DNA of 16,671 nucleotides from an uncultured Candidatus Saccharibacteria bacterium. GTDB taxonomy: Bacteria; Patescibacteriota; Saccharimonadia; Saccharimonadales; Saccharimonadaceae. Positions 1-7,748 of the stretch are shown piece by piece. Both the position numbers and the translations under genes were made by a program. Position 1 is the stretch's first letter. Each line of letters begins with the position of its first letter. A model generated the notes under the pieces. That model was not told where the DNA came from. It ran no database searches and worked only from the letters and a program-made list of their open reading frames with translations. The DNA is taken from NCBI GenBank assembly GCA_938038145.1, contig CALHQU010000065.1:1-16671 (forward strand), read 5' to 3'.

Positions 1-150
1 GCCGACATAACAACCAAACTCCACAATGTTTCCAGTAGCGCCACGGCGTAAAGTTTTTTCCAACTCTCTTAAAAGCACGCCCAGCTCTTTTATATCGACT
101 TGGTCGGAAATGATTGGGTATTTAGTGAGGAGTTGATCTGCGATATTCAT
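1..150 (-). CDS. Class I SAM-dependent methyltransferase, N-terminal fragment (TylF/MycF-like)
   Basis: This is the first 50 codons of a minus-strand gene cut by the left edge. It starts at ATG 150-148 and stays open to base 1. The protein begins MNIADQLLTKYP and reaches IVEFGCYVG at residues 42-50, which looks like motif I (the SAM-binding acidic-glycine loop) of class I methyltransferases. An N-terminal helix ahead of a VEFGCYxG motif is typical of TylF/MycF-type O-methyltransferases, but the catalytic part lies outside the window, so substrate and subfamily are inference. There is no Shine-Dalgarno sequence. A TATAAT box ends exactly 6 bases before the ATG, which supports this start and suggests a leaderless transcript. 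It is divergent from the gene at 249. Confidence 0.65.
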   Translation of the reverse strand, partial: MNIADQLLTKYPIISDQVDIKELGVLLRELEKTLRRGATGNIVEFGCYVG

Positions 151-156
151 GACTTA

Positions 157-185
157 ATTATAAATAGTTCGCCAAATATCGACAA
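157..185 (-). promoter_or_regulatory. Promoter of the leftmost methyltransferase (leaderless type)
   Basis: Read on the minus strand, TTGTCG (185-180) is followed after 17 bases by a perfect TATAAT (162-157), then six bases (taagtc) and the ATG at 150. The predicted transcription start therefore falls on the A of the start codon. Confidence 0.6.
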
Positions 186-211
186 ATTTATCAACGACGC
201 AGCCCTATATA

Positions 212-239
212 TTTACAGTTTTATGAAGTAAACTATCAA
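212..239 (+). promoter_or_regulatory. Possible promoter of the EreA/ChaN-like gene
   Basis: TTTACA (212-217) and TATCAA (234-239) are separated by 16 bases, and the ATG follows 9 bases later at 249. There is no Shine-Dalgarno sequence in between. The leader would be only about 3 bases long. The -10 box is weaker than the TATAAT boxes elsewhere in the window. Confidence 0.4.
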
Positions 240-248
240 TTAGCACCT

Positions 249-989
249 ATGAATAATCACGATATTATCAAAACATTTTTACCGAAACAACTGGATATAA
301 GACAGTTAAGTTCGCTTCAATCCACCTTGCGAAAATCAAACATAATTGTATACGGCGAAATTCACGGCATTAAAGAAAATTCCGACGTCGTCTATACTCT
401 GGTTAAGAAACTTGGCGTAAAGAGATTAGCTATTGAAGCCAGCCCCACTGTATCCAACTTCATCAATTCAGTAAAGACCGGCTCTTGCGATTTTTCCTTA
501 GTTGATGAAGACCTTTTTGACTTAAGCGTTCTATCTCTTGAGATGATAAAAACGATAGCAATTCTTCTGCAGCAAAATCAACTTAAAGAGCTCGTTTTTA
601 TTGATACATTTTTTGACAATTTAGATGAGGATGCCATCATACCACCAAGCCCGCAAGAACGAGAAGAGCAACTAGCTAAAAATATCCTCGGAATTGACGG
701 CTCTCTACCAACATTATGTATTATGGGACAATGGCACACGCAACCTAACGTTATTGAAAATGACAAAACACAACATAAATCAGCGCTATATCGCTTAAGA
801 AAAGTAAAGCCAAACGTGCCGTTTATTCACAATGTCTACAGACAAGGACAATTATTTAATGATGGAAAAATAATTGAACTTCCGAAAAACCCATCAATTC
901 CACCTTATTATGAAATTGTCCAGAAAACTGATATTGATTTCGATTTGCACACGCCAGAAGCGACAAAAATATCACTGTATAAAAAGTAA
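249..989 (+). CDS. Uncharacterised protein resembling the EreA/ChaN/TIKI superfamily
   Basis: This is a 246-residue soluble protein with no signal peptide or membrane segment. I do not recognise a named gene. Three parts recall the EreA (erythromycin esterase)/ChaN/TIKI fold: an early VYGEIHG motif (E37, H39), a following LAIEASP strand, and a late GQWHT motif with H163. In that group, Glu and His at comparable places form the active or metal site. These matches are by eye only, so esterase, hydrolase or haem-handling functions remain guesses. An acidic stretch and a PPSPQERE segment lie between the motifs. The gene stands alone, divergent from the leftmost methyltransferase and convergent with the ABC exporter operon, with a 7-base gap. 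The ATG at 249 has no Shine-Dalgarno sequence and sits just after a weak -10 box. Confidence 0.55.
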   Translation: MNNHDIIKTFLPKQLDIRQLSSLQSTLRKSNIIVYGEIHGIKENSDVVYTLVKKLGVKRLAIEASPTVSNFINSVKTGSCDFSLVDEDLFDLSVLSLEMIKTIAILLQQNQLKELVFIDTFFDNLDEDAIIPPSPQEREEQLAKNILGIDGSLPTLCIMGQWHTQPNVIENDKTQHKSALYRLRKVKPNVPFIHNVYRQGQLFNDGKIIELPKNPSIPPYYEIVQKTDIDFDLHTPEATKISLYKK

Positions 990-996
990 CAGACAG

Positions 997-2991
997 CTAC
1001 TCAGCAAACTGACTATTATAAAGCTCGGCGTAAAATCCATTTTGCTTCAGCAGAGTTTCGTGATTGCCCTGCTCAATGATATTCCCGTCCTTAACCACCA
1101 AAATCAAATCGGCGTCGCGAATGGTACTCAAACGGTGCGCGATAACAAAACTAGTTTTTCCCTGCATCAACTTCTCCATGGCTTTTTGAATAAGGACTTC
1201 GGTGCGCGTATCAACCGAGCTTGTCGCCTCGTCCAGAATCAGCATTGGTGCTTTTTCTAGCATCGCCCTGGCAATTGTCAGCAACTGCTTTTCTCCCTGG
1301 GAAATATTGGCAGCCTCCTCGCCCAAGACCATATCATATCCACCCGGCAATGACCTCACAAAATGATCAACATGCGCTTCTTTGGCGGTTTTTATCATCT
1401 CTTCTTCGGTGGCTTTTGGATTGCCATACATCAAATTCTGACGAATCGTGCCATTAAACAGCCACGTATCTTGTAGCACCATGCCAAACATTTGACGCAC
1501 ATCGCTACGCTTCATCTTACGAATATCCACGCCGTCAATTTTAATCGAACCGCTATTAATCTCATAAAATCGCATCAGCAAATTAACCAGCGTCGTTTTT
1601 CCAGCGCCAGTCGGACCGACAATCGCCACGCGCTGACCTGGCTTAATGTGCGCCGACAAACCTTTGATGATAGTTTGGTCTGGCTTATAACCAAAGACGA
1701 CGTTGTCGAATTCAACTTCGCCTTTTACGCCAGATAATTTTACCAAGTTATTCGATTCAACCGCTTCTTCTGGCTCGTCCAAAAACTCAAACACTCGCTC
1801 GGCGGCAGCAGCTGTCGATTGCAAAATATTAGCGATATTAGCAACCTGAACCAGTGGCTGATTGAACTGATCGACGTATTGAATAAACGCCTGAATGTCG
1901 CCGATTTTTAGCCGACCATTAATCGCCAACCAACCACCCAAAATTGTCATAGCAACGTAGCCAATATTGCTGATAAAATTTATAATCGGGTGAATCAATC
2001 CAGAAAAGAACTGAGCCTTCCAAGCGCTCTCCTGGAGCCGATTATTGATTTTAGAAAACTTAGCAATCGATTTTTTCTGGCCATTAAAGACGCGCATCAC
2101 TTGATGTCCGCCATACATTTCTTCAATATGCCCATTAAGTTCGCCAAGCTGCGTTTGTTGGCGTAAGAATTGTTTTTGCGAGCTCTTTGCGATCAGCGTA
2201 ATCACGCCACCCGCCAACGGAAGCACCAATAGCGCAACCAGCGACATCTGCCAGCTAATCGAAAACATCATCACCAAAATTCCCAGCACCGTAACCGTTG
2301 AAGTTAAAATTTGCGACAAACTCTGATTTAGCGTTTGGCTGATCGTATCGATATCATTAGTTATGCGACTAAGAACTTCGCCGTAAGTTTGCTTATCGAA
2401 ATAACTCAGCGGCAAGCGATTTATTTTTTCGGACAATTGTTGTCGCATTCTGAAAGTTACGGTTTGCGTCACCTGAGTCATTATCCACGTTTGAATATAA
2501 CGAAAAATCGCACTCAGCACATACATTCCGACTAACAAAATAATTATTCGCCAAATAGCGTCAAAATGAAATTCTGGACGCCGACTAAGATCTAGCTTTT
2601 TAATCGACTCAAGTTGACTGGACGGAATCTGTTTTTCAATCTCCGACTTATTCGGCAATCGACTCAAAACGTCCGCGCCAGTAGTTCCCGCTGACAAAGA
2701 AACGCCTTTTGGCAATTTACTAGTAATCGCCTCGTAAGCTTTCATATTGACGTAATCATCCACAATTTGATTCGTCGCGCCGCCTAAAATCTTCGGGCTG
2801 GCAATCGCAAAAATTGTACTCCCAATTGCAAAAACCAACACCATCAACATTTGCCATCGAAAATCCGACAAATATTTGATCAGTTTCTTGACCGTTCCCT
2901 TGAAATCTTTGGCCTTTTCGCCAGTGCCCATTCCGCCCATCGGGCCGCCCATTCGTACTTGCTGACGTTTTTTCGTGGTTTGTTTGGACAT
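997..2991 (-). CDS. Heterodimeric ABC exporter subunit with consensus ATPase site (LmrD/BmrD/TM288-like)
   Basis: This is a 664-residue fused membrane-plus-ATPase half-transporter, predicted to act in the cytoplasmic membrane as the partner of the adjacent subunit in export of drugs, lipids or peptides. A Gly/Met-rich tail (GGPMGGMG) precedes the transmembrane domain. An unusually long extracytoplasmic loop of about 70 residues lies between TM1 and TM2, as in clostridial homologues. In the ATPase domain, Walker A is G459-T466 (GPTGAGKT), the signature is SQGEK (564-568) instead of SGGQ, and Walker B ends in D587-E588, so the catalytic Glu is present. The non-canonical signature with an intact Glu is the pattern of BmrD/TM288-type subunits. 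The ATG (2991-2989) overlaps the upstream stop by one base (TAATG) and has a GGAG ribosome site, so the two genes are translationally coupled. The substrate cannot be read from the sequence. Confidence 0.93.
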   Translation of the reverse strand: MSKQTTKKRQQVRMGGPMGGMGTGEKAKDFKGTVKKLIKYLSDFRWQMLMVLVFAIGSTIFAIASPKILGGATNQIVDDYVNMKAYEAITSKLPKGVSLSAGTTGADVLSRLPNKSEIEKQIPSSQLESIKKLDLSRRPEFHFDAIWRIIILLVGMYVLSAIFRYIQTWIMTQVTQTVTFRMRQQLSEKINRLPLSYFDKQTYGEVLSRITNDIDTISQTLNQSLSQILTSTVTVLGILVMMFSISWQMSLVALLVLPLAGGVITLIAKSSQKQFLRQQTQLGELNGHIEEMYGGHQVMRVFNGQKKSIAKFSKINNRLQESAWKAQFFSGLIHPIINFISNIGYVAMTILGGWLAINGRLKIGDIQAFIQYVDQFNQPLVQVANIANILQSTAAAAERVFEFLDEPEEAVESNNLVKLSGVKGEVEFDNVVFGYKPDQTIIKGLSAHIKPGQRVAIVGPTGAGKTTLVNLLMRFYEINSGSIKIDGVDIRKMKRSDVRQMFGMVLQDTWLFNGTIRQNLMYGNPKATEEEMIKTAKEAHVDHFVRSLPGGYDMVLGEEAANISQGEKQLLTIARAMLEKAPMLILDEATSSVDTRTEVLIQKAMEKLMQGKTSFVIAHRLSTIRDADLILVVKDGNIIEQGNHETLLKQNGFYAELYNSQFAE

Positions 2992-4751
2992 TACGACACT
3001 CCTTTCGCAGCAATAGACATTTTATGCAAATCGTCTTCCGAGAGTTGCGAAGCGGCAATTTCTTGATAAACTTCACAATCCTTCATCAATTCCTGATGTG
3101 TTCCCTGACCAACAATTTTCCCCTCATTAAGCACGATAATTTTATCAGCATTCATAATTGTATTAATTCGCTGACCGACAATTAACACAGTTTTATTCTT
3201 AGTTTCCTTTGCAAGCACAGCCCGTAACTTCGCGTCCGTCTTAAAATCAAGCGCCGAAAACGAATCGTCAAAAATGTAAACATTCGGCTCAACCGCAATA
3301 GCCCTCGCAATCGACAGACGCTGACGCTGACCGCCAGAAACATTGCTACCGCCCTGAGCGATTTCACTTTTATAGCCACTTTTTAACTCGCTAATAAATT
3401 CTTCCGCTTGGGCAATTTTGGCCGCTTTTTCAACCAACTTATCACTAGCCTCAGTATTGCCGTATTTAATATTACTAGCAACCGTACCACTAAACAGCAC
3501 GCCTTTTTGCGGCACGTAACCAATTTGACCAGACAAATCTTCCAATTTCAGATTTCTAATATCAACGCCATCAAGCAAAATCTGCCCCGCCGAAACATCA
3601 TAGAAACGAGGAATCAAATTTATCAGCGTCGACTTTCCCGAACCAGTACTGCCAATAAACGCCGTTGTCTGACCAGGTTCGGCTACAAAATTAATATCCG
3701 AAAGCACTGGCAAATCCGCGTCAGGATAAGTAAACGTAACGTCCTTAAACTCAATTTTTCCCTTGGTATCTTTTGGTAATTTTTTCGGCGACTTCGGGTC
3801 AGTAATTGACGGCATTGTATCCAAAACTTCTCCGACTCGACGTACCGATACGGCGGCTCTTGGCACCATAATAAACACCATCGACAGCAACAAGAACGAG
3901 ATTATCACTTGCATCGCGTATTCCAAAAACGCCATCATATTACCAATTTGCAAATTGCCACTACTTATCAAATGCGCGCCAAACCACACAATTGCCACAC
4001 TCGAAAAGTTCATCACTAAAGTCATAATCGGATCAAGCAACATCATCAAACGGTTCACAAATAAATTCATCTTATTCAATTCCGTATTGGCTTCTTGGAA
4101 TTTTTTCTGCTCAATCTTCTCGTTATGGAACGCGCGAATAACTTTCAGTCCAACCAAATTTTCCCGCGCCACCAAATTAAGTTTATCCACCAGCGCCTGC
4201 AATTTCTTAAACCTAGGTACGGCAATCGTAAATAGCGTAGCGATCACCACGAGTAAAATAAACACCGCCAAAGCAATGATCCAGCTTAAATCGGGCGCAT
4301 TATTCATGGCTTTTTGCAGACCACCAATTGCCATAATCGGTGCCATCAACGCCAGTCTAAGCAGCATTATTGATGTTGTTTGAATCTGCTGAATATCATT
4401 CGTTGAACGCGTAATCAGCGACGCCGTAGAAAACTTATTAAAGTCCGCCAAAGAAAAACTTTCTATTCGTTCAAACAATTTCAATCGCAATTTTTGCGCC
4501 ATTCCCGTAGCAATTCGCGCCGCCAAAAAACCCACGACAATTGAGCAAAACCCACCAGCCGCCGTCACCAAAATCATCATCAAGCCATTATTCCAAATCG
4601 CCGACATATCTTGTTTAATAATGCCGTTATTGACAATTTCCGACATTTTATCCGGCAGCCACAAATTTGCCATCACAACGCCATACGTGAATCCAATCAA
4701 GATAATAAACAGCAACCAATAGCCTCTAAAAATTCGTAAAATATGTTTCAT
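2991..4751 (-). CDS. Heterodimeric ABC exporter subunit with degenerate ATPase site (LmrC/BmrC/TM287-like)
   Basis: This is a 586-residue half-transporter and the first gene of the exporter operon. Six transmembrane helices occupy roughly residues 10-300, followed by an ATPase domain. Walker A is G367-T375 (GSTGSGKST), the signature is canonical VSGGQ (471-475), and Walker B is YIFDD with D496 where the catalytic Glu normally sits. With the partner's SQGEK signature, this implies one hydrolysis-competent and one degenerate ATP site, as established for BmrCD and TM287/288. The ATG at 4751 is chosen because AAAGGA (4763-4758) lies six bases upstream and an extended -10 promoter lies further up. 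The gene is divergent from tRNA-Pro and overlaps the next gene by one base. Confidence 0.93.
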   Translation of the reverse strand: MKHILRIFRGYWLLFIILIGFTYGVVMANLWLPDKMSEIVNNGIIKQDMSAIWNNGLMMILVTAAGGFCSIVVGFLAARIATGMAQKLRLKLFERIESFSLADFNKFSTASLITRSTNDIQQIQTTSIMLLRLALMAPIMAIGGLQKAMNNAPDLSWIIALAVFILLVVIATLFTIAVPRFKKLQALVDKLNLVARENLVGLKVIRAFHNEKIEQKKFQEANTELNKMNLFVNRLMMLLDPIMTLVMNFSSVAIVWFGAHLISSGNLQIGNMMAFLEYAMQVIISFLLLSMVFIMVPRAAVSVRRVGEVLDTMPSITDPKSPKKLPKDTKGKIEFKDVTFTYPDADLPVLSDINFVAEPGQTTAFIGSTGSGKSTLINLIPRFYDVSAGQILLDGVDIRNLKLEDLSGQIGYVPQKGVLFSGTVASNIKYGNTEASDKLVEKAAKIAQAEEFISELKSGYKSEIAQGGSNVSGGQRQRLSIARAIAVEPNVYIFDDSFSALDFKTDAKLRAVLAKETKNKTVLIVGQRINTIMNADKIIVLNEGKIVGQGTHQELMKDCEVYQEIAASQLSEDDLHKMSIAAKGVS

Positions 4752-4783
4752 TTATAGTCCTTTACGCTCTAAGTCCACCTTAT

Positions 4784-4792
4784 ATTATATCA
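4784..4792 (-). promoter_or_regulatory. Extended -10 promoter of the ABC exporter operon
   Basis: The minus strand reads TGATATAAT from 4792 to 4784, an extended -10 (TGnTATAAT). No good -35 box is seen at 17 or 18 bases. The start would lie near 4777, giving a leader of about 25 bases that carries the AAAGGA ribosome site at 4763-4758. Unlike the leaderless genes, this one has room for a Shine-Dalgarno sequence. Confidence 0.6.
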
Positions 4793-4829
4793 TTTTAGGA
4801 CTAGTCGATTCCATTTTAACAATTACAAT

Positions 4830-4858
4830 TGGACAAAAATATCTGTTAGTTTTATACT
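4830..4858 (+). promoter_or_regulatory. Promoter of tRNA-Pro
   Basis: TGGACA (4830-4835, five of six consensus bases) and TATACT (4853-4858) are separated by 17 bases. The predicted start is near 4865, a few bases before the mature tRNA 5' end at 4871. Confidence 0.65.
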
Positions 4859-4870
4859 GTTTTTTAGCGT

Positions 4871-4947
4871 CGGGGTGTGGCGCAGCTCGGTAGCGCGCAC
4901 CGTTCGGGACGGTGAGGTCGCTGGTTCAAATCCAGTCACCCCGACCA
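4871..4947 (+). tRNA. tRNA-Pro, anticodon CGG, CCA encoded
   Basis: A full 77-base cloverleaf can be drawn. The acceptor stem CGGGGTG pairs with CACCCCG (4937-4943), followed by discriminator A4944 and an encoded CCA (4945-4947). The anticodon stem CACCG/CGGTG encloses the loop TTCGGGA, giving anticodon CGG for proline codon CCG. The T arm is CTGG-TTCAAAT-CCAG. The gene has its own promoter and lies 65 bases before the Nudix start, so read-through into that gene is possible. Confidence 0.97.
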
Positions 4948-5012
4948 TGAAATTATCGGGCGTACGTTCAGACTAATTGGACCTCTGGCTATTAGCAATC
5001 AAAGGAGGTTTT

Positions 5013-5480
5013 ATGCGACGAAGAGTAAACGTACGCGGAATTATTATCAACAACAAGGGCGAAATTTTCTGCCAACAATTGACCGCCAATAATGGCAAAG
5101 GGCGTAATTTTTGGTGTACGCCGGGCGGCGGCTTGGAAATGGGTGAAAGCTTGCTGGACGGCTTGCGTCGAGAAATGATTGAAGAAACAGGTGTTGAGCC
5201 AGAAATCGGTAAGTTATTATTTATACAACAATTCGCCGAATCAGGCGAACAATCAGCACATGGCCCGAACGAGCAATTGGAATTTTTCTTCCTCATTACC
5301 AACTGGCAAGATTATCAAAACATTGACTTAGAAAAAACTTCTCACGGTGTCGAGGAAGTAGCCAAGTGCGGCTTTGTTGATCCGAAAACGACGCGAATTT
5401 TACCGAGTTATCTGACGGAAGTTAACCTGGACCAGCTGGTTAACAAATTGACAGAAGTTCCAGTTCTAAGCGAATTATAG
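5013..5480 (+). CDS. Nudix hydrolase
   Basis: This is a compact 155-residue cytoplasmic Nudix-fold protein, predicted to hydrolyse a nucleoside diphosphate linked to another group. Housecleaning of oxidised nucleotides or cleavage of nucleotide sugars are both possible, and the substrate cannot be read from the sequence. The complete Nudix box runs from G39 to V61: G39, E45, then R53-E54, and E57-E58 with G60. These residues bind the metal and catalyse hydrolysis. The start at ATG 5013 is chosen because a strong AAAGGAGG (5001-5008) lies 4 bases before it; the frame stays open back to 4977 but without a ribosome site. The gene sits downstream of tRNA-Pro on the same strand and converges on the amino-acid ATPase gene with a 14-base gap. 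Confidence 0.92.
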   Translation: MRRRVNVRGIIINNKGEIFCQQLTANNGKGRNFWCTPGGGLEMGESLLDGLRREMIEETGVEPEIGKLLFIQQFAESGEQSAHGPNEQLEFFFLITNWQDYQNIDLEKTSHGVEEVAKCGFVDPKTTRILPSYLTEVNLDQLVNKLTEVPVLSEL

Positions 5481-5494
5481 TTGGGCTGCTTAGA

Positions 5495-6217
5495 CTATTT
5501 AGTGAAGAATTTCTTGGCACGTTCAGTTTTCGGGTGATCCATTACCTGAGCTGGCGTGCCATTTTCAATAATCTCGCCCTTGTCTAAGAAAATCATCCTA
5601 GTCCCGACTTCACGGGCAAATTTCATCTCGTGCGTAACAATTACCATCGTCATTCCCTTTTTGGCAACTTTTCTAATCACATCCAAAACTTCGCCAATCA
5701 TCTCTGGGTCTAGCGCTGAAGTTGGCTCGTCAAAAAGCATAATTTTCGGCTCCATCGCCAGCGCCCGCGCAATTGCTACTCGCTGTTTTTGACCGCCAGA
5801 CAAACTATTCGGCGAAGCGTCCGCTTTGTCTAATAGCCCAACATCGTCCAATAAACTTCGCGCCAATTTTGTCGCTTTTTGATCTGAAAACTTACGCAGT
5901 TTTTTCGGAGCTAATTTAATATTTTCAATCACGTTCAAATTCGGGAACAGATTAAATTGCTGAAAAACCATGCCAATATTCTGCCGCAACGCATTCAAAT
6001 TCACGTGTGGATCAGTAATTTTTATTCCATCAACAATAATCTCACCCGAAGTCGGCTCCTCCAGCAAGTTCAGACAACGCAAGAACGTCGACTTGCCAGA
6101 ACCAGACGAGCCAACCACCACGACAATCTCGCCTTCTTCAATTTCCACATCAATATCGCGAAGAACTCGATTCGTGCCGAACGTTTTTTTCAAGTTTTTA
6201 ACGCTGATCATCGTCAT
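5495..6217 (-). CDS. Polar amino-acid ABC transporter, ATP-binding protein (GlnQ/HisP-like)
   Basis: This 240-residue cytoplasmic ATPase powers an amino-acid importer. Walker A is GSSGSGKST (36-44), the signature is LSGGQ (139-143), Walker B ends LFDE with D163-E164, and the switch His lies in VTHEM. Length and motifs fit the PAAT family (GlnQ, HisP, ArtP). It is the last gene of a three-gene operon and overlaps the permease gene by 20 bases. ATG 6217 follows an AAAGGA-like site, while a second in-frame ATG two codons later is an alternative start. The exact amino acid cannot be read from the sequence. Confidence 0.95.
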   Translation of the reverse strand: MTMISVKNLKKTFGTNRVLRDIDVEIEEGEIVVVVGSSGSGKSTFLRCLNLLEEPTSGEIIVDGIKITDPHVNLNALRQNIGMVFQQFNLFPNLNVIENIKLAPKKLRKFSDQKATKLARSLLDDVGLLDKADASPNSLSGGQKQRVAIARALAMEPKIMLFDEPTSALDPEMIGEVLDVIRKVAKKGMTMVIVTHEMKFAREVGTRMIFLDKGEIIENGTPAQVMDHPKTERAKKFFTK

Positions 6218-6908
6218 GTTTCAATTTCCTTTCTACTCGCGCCATTACTCGCGTAAAAATCGCCGTCAAAATTAAGTACATTGCCGCAGCGGCAAATAGC
6301 GACTGAAAAGCTGTCGCCGTCTGAAAACGAATATTGTCCGCACCTCGCATAATATCATTCAGACCAATCCAACCAACAACCGAAGTTTCCTTTAATAGCG
6401 CGATAAATTCACTAATCAACGCCGGCAATGAATTTCTCATTGCTTGCGGCAAAATAACTAGTCGCATTGCCTGCCAATTACTCAGACCCAAAGACCTAGC
6501 CGCTTCCATTTGTCCCTTATCGATACTCTGAATTCCGCCACGAATAATCTCAGCAATGTACGCACCGCTATTTATCCCGAACGCCACCGCCGCCACAAAA
6601 ATCTTTGGCATAAATTGATACGACCCAAAAACGACGTAATACATAATCAATAGCTGGACCAAAAGTGGCGTGCCGCGAATAATATCGACATAAATTTTTC
6701 CCAGACTAGCCAGCGGATTAAAGCTCGCGAGTCTGCTCGTTTTCATCCTGTCAAATGGTCGTAAATTCGACGTACGCATCAGGGCGACAAGCACACCAAT
6801 TGCCGATCCTAAAATCAGCGACAACACAGTCAAAACCAGCGTCACCTCTAATCCATGCCATAAAAATAGCCATCGACCGCCGCCAAAAATCACTTCCCAA
6901 AAATTCAC
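6198..6908 (-). CDS. Polar amino-acid ABC transporter, permease (GlnP/HisM-like)
   Basis: This 236-residue inner-membrane permease of the HisM/GlnP type would homodimerise and carry the amino acid across. Hydrophobic segments lie at about 15-43, 83-95, 102-120 and 200-222. A conserved RGTPLLVQ motif (78-85) and an EAA coupling loop starting at E135 (EAARSLGLS) are present. The start is GTG (6908-6906), which overlaps the binding-protein stop as GTGA and has a strong GAGGAGG ribosome site seven bases upstream, so the two genes are translationally coupled. A 28-residue segment between TM1 and the RGTP motif is somewhat longer than usual. Confidence 0.94.
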   Translation of the reverse strand: MNFWEVIFGGGRWLFLWHGLEVTLVLTVLSLILGSAIGVLVALMRTSNLRPFDRMKTSRLASFNPLASLGKIYVDIIRGTPLLVQLLIMYYVVFGSYQFMPKIFVAAVAFGINSGAYIAEIIRGGIQSIDKGQMEAARSLGLSNWQAMRLVILPQAMRNSLPALISEFIALLKETSVVGWIGLNDIMRGADNIRFQTATAFQSLFAAAAMYLILTAIFTRVMARVERKLKHDDDQR

Positions 6909-7696
6909 GATTTAGCCTCCTCGCCAAAATATTTGCGGATTAATTTTTCATAGCGGCCATCTTTTTTCATCTTAGCAATTTCTTTATTAACCTTTTCTAG
7001 GAGGTCTTTATTGTCCTTTTTAATAGCAATCGCATAACTTTCATCGCTGAGCGCGCCCGGTAAGATTTCTAAGTCAGAAAATCCAGCCGAATACTGCTTT
7101 GCGGGAGCGTCGTCCAGAATGACCGCTTCAATTTTTCCCGAACTTAATTCCTGTAAAACACTCGGCGCGGTTTGGAATTGTGTGACTGATGTGCCAGCAA
7201 TCTTAGACGCCAAAGTGTCTCCCGTGGTACCTAATTGCACGCCAATTTTTCGCCCCGGCAATTGATATTTATTACGAATCGGACTGCCTCTTTTAACAAT
7301 TATTCTCTGCGACGCCGAATAATACGGATCTGAAAACAACGCATTTTTTTCTCGCTCAGGCGTCACTGTCATTCCGGCCGCTACCATATCAATTTGCCCA
7401 CTATCCAGCGCCGGAAGTAGCCCGTCAAACGACATATCTTCGACCTTCAAATCTTTACCCAAACTTTTAGCAATTTCCCTCGCCAGATCAACATCAAACC
7501 CAACCACTTGATTATTGTCAATATATTCAAACGGCTTAAATCCAGCATTCGTACCCATCACTAAAACATCAGTTTTTGAGCCAATTACGCCATCTCGATG
7601 TAAAATATCGCCCAACATCAAACAAATCATCCCCGCAAATAAAACCAGCCCAATCCACCAACTAATTCCGAATGTGCGCGTCTTATTCTTGCTCAT
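6905..7696 (-). CDS. Amino-acid ABC transporter substrate-binding protein, membrane-anchored
   Basis: This 263-residue extracytoplasmic binding protein belongs to the SBP_bac_3 family (GlnH/HisJ/ArtJ). A hydrophobic segment at about 11-29 (SWWIGLVLFAGMICLML) has no clear lipobox, so it is probably an uncleaved anchor rather than a lipoprotein signal. Family motifs follow: GTNAGFKPFEY (48-58), GFDVDLAREIA and DMVAAGMTVTPER, then YYSASQ and the late DGRYEKLIRKYFG. The frame is open upstream to 7801, but ATG 7696 is preferred because a perfect TATAAT ends six bases before it; the longer version would contain the promoter of this gene and that of its divergent neighbour. It heads the importer operon, consistent with an amino-acid auxotroph. 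Confidence 0.92.
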   Translation of the reverse strand: MSKNKTRTFGISWWIGLVLFAGMICLMLGDILHRDGVIGSKTDVLVMGTNAGFKPFEYIDNNQVVGFDVDLAREIAKSLGKDLKVEDMSFDGLLPALDSGQIDMVAAGMTVTPEREKNALFSDPYYSASQRIIVKRGSPIRNKYQLPGRKIGVQLGTTGDTLASKIAGTSVTQFQTAPSVLQELSSGKIEAVILDDAPAKQYSAGFSDLEILPGALSDESYAIAIKKDNKDLLEKVNKEIAKMKKDGRYEKLIRKYFGEEAKS

Positions 7697-7702
7697 GCTT
7701 TT

Positions 7703-7708
7703 ATTATA
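7703..7708 (-). promoter_or_regulatory. -10 box of the amino-acid importer operon (leaderless type)
   Basis: The minus strand has TATAAT (7708-7703), then six bases (aaaagc), then ATG at 7696. The predicted start is the A of the ATG. No strong -35 is seen 17-18 bases upstream. This decides the start of the binding protein. Confidence 0.7.
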
Positions 7709-7733
7709 CCCCTTCATCCGCAAAAAACGTAAG

Positions 7734-7742
7734 TGATATAAT
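7734..7742 (+). promoter_or_regulatory. Extended -10 promoter of the OpgB-like gene (leaderless type)
   Basis: TGATATAAT (7734-7742) is an extended -10 box. It is followed by six bases (agaata) and the GTG start at 7749. The predicted transcript begins on the G of the start codon. Its upstream half interleaves with the divergent importer promoter. Confidence 0.7.
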
Positions 7743-7748
7743 AGAATA

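Noticed and set aside
3763..4383. Open frame of 206 codons on the plus strand, antisense to the exporter subunit
   Set aside because: It is the complement of a clearly conserved transmembrane domain, with low-complexity content and no ribosome site.
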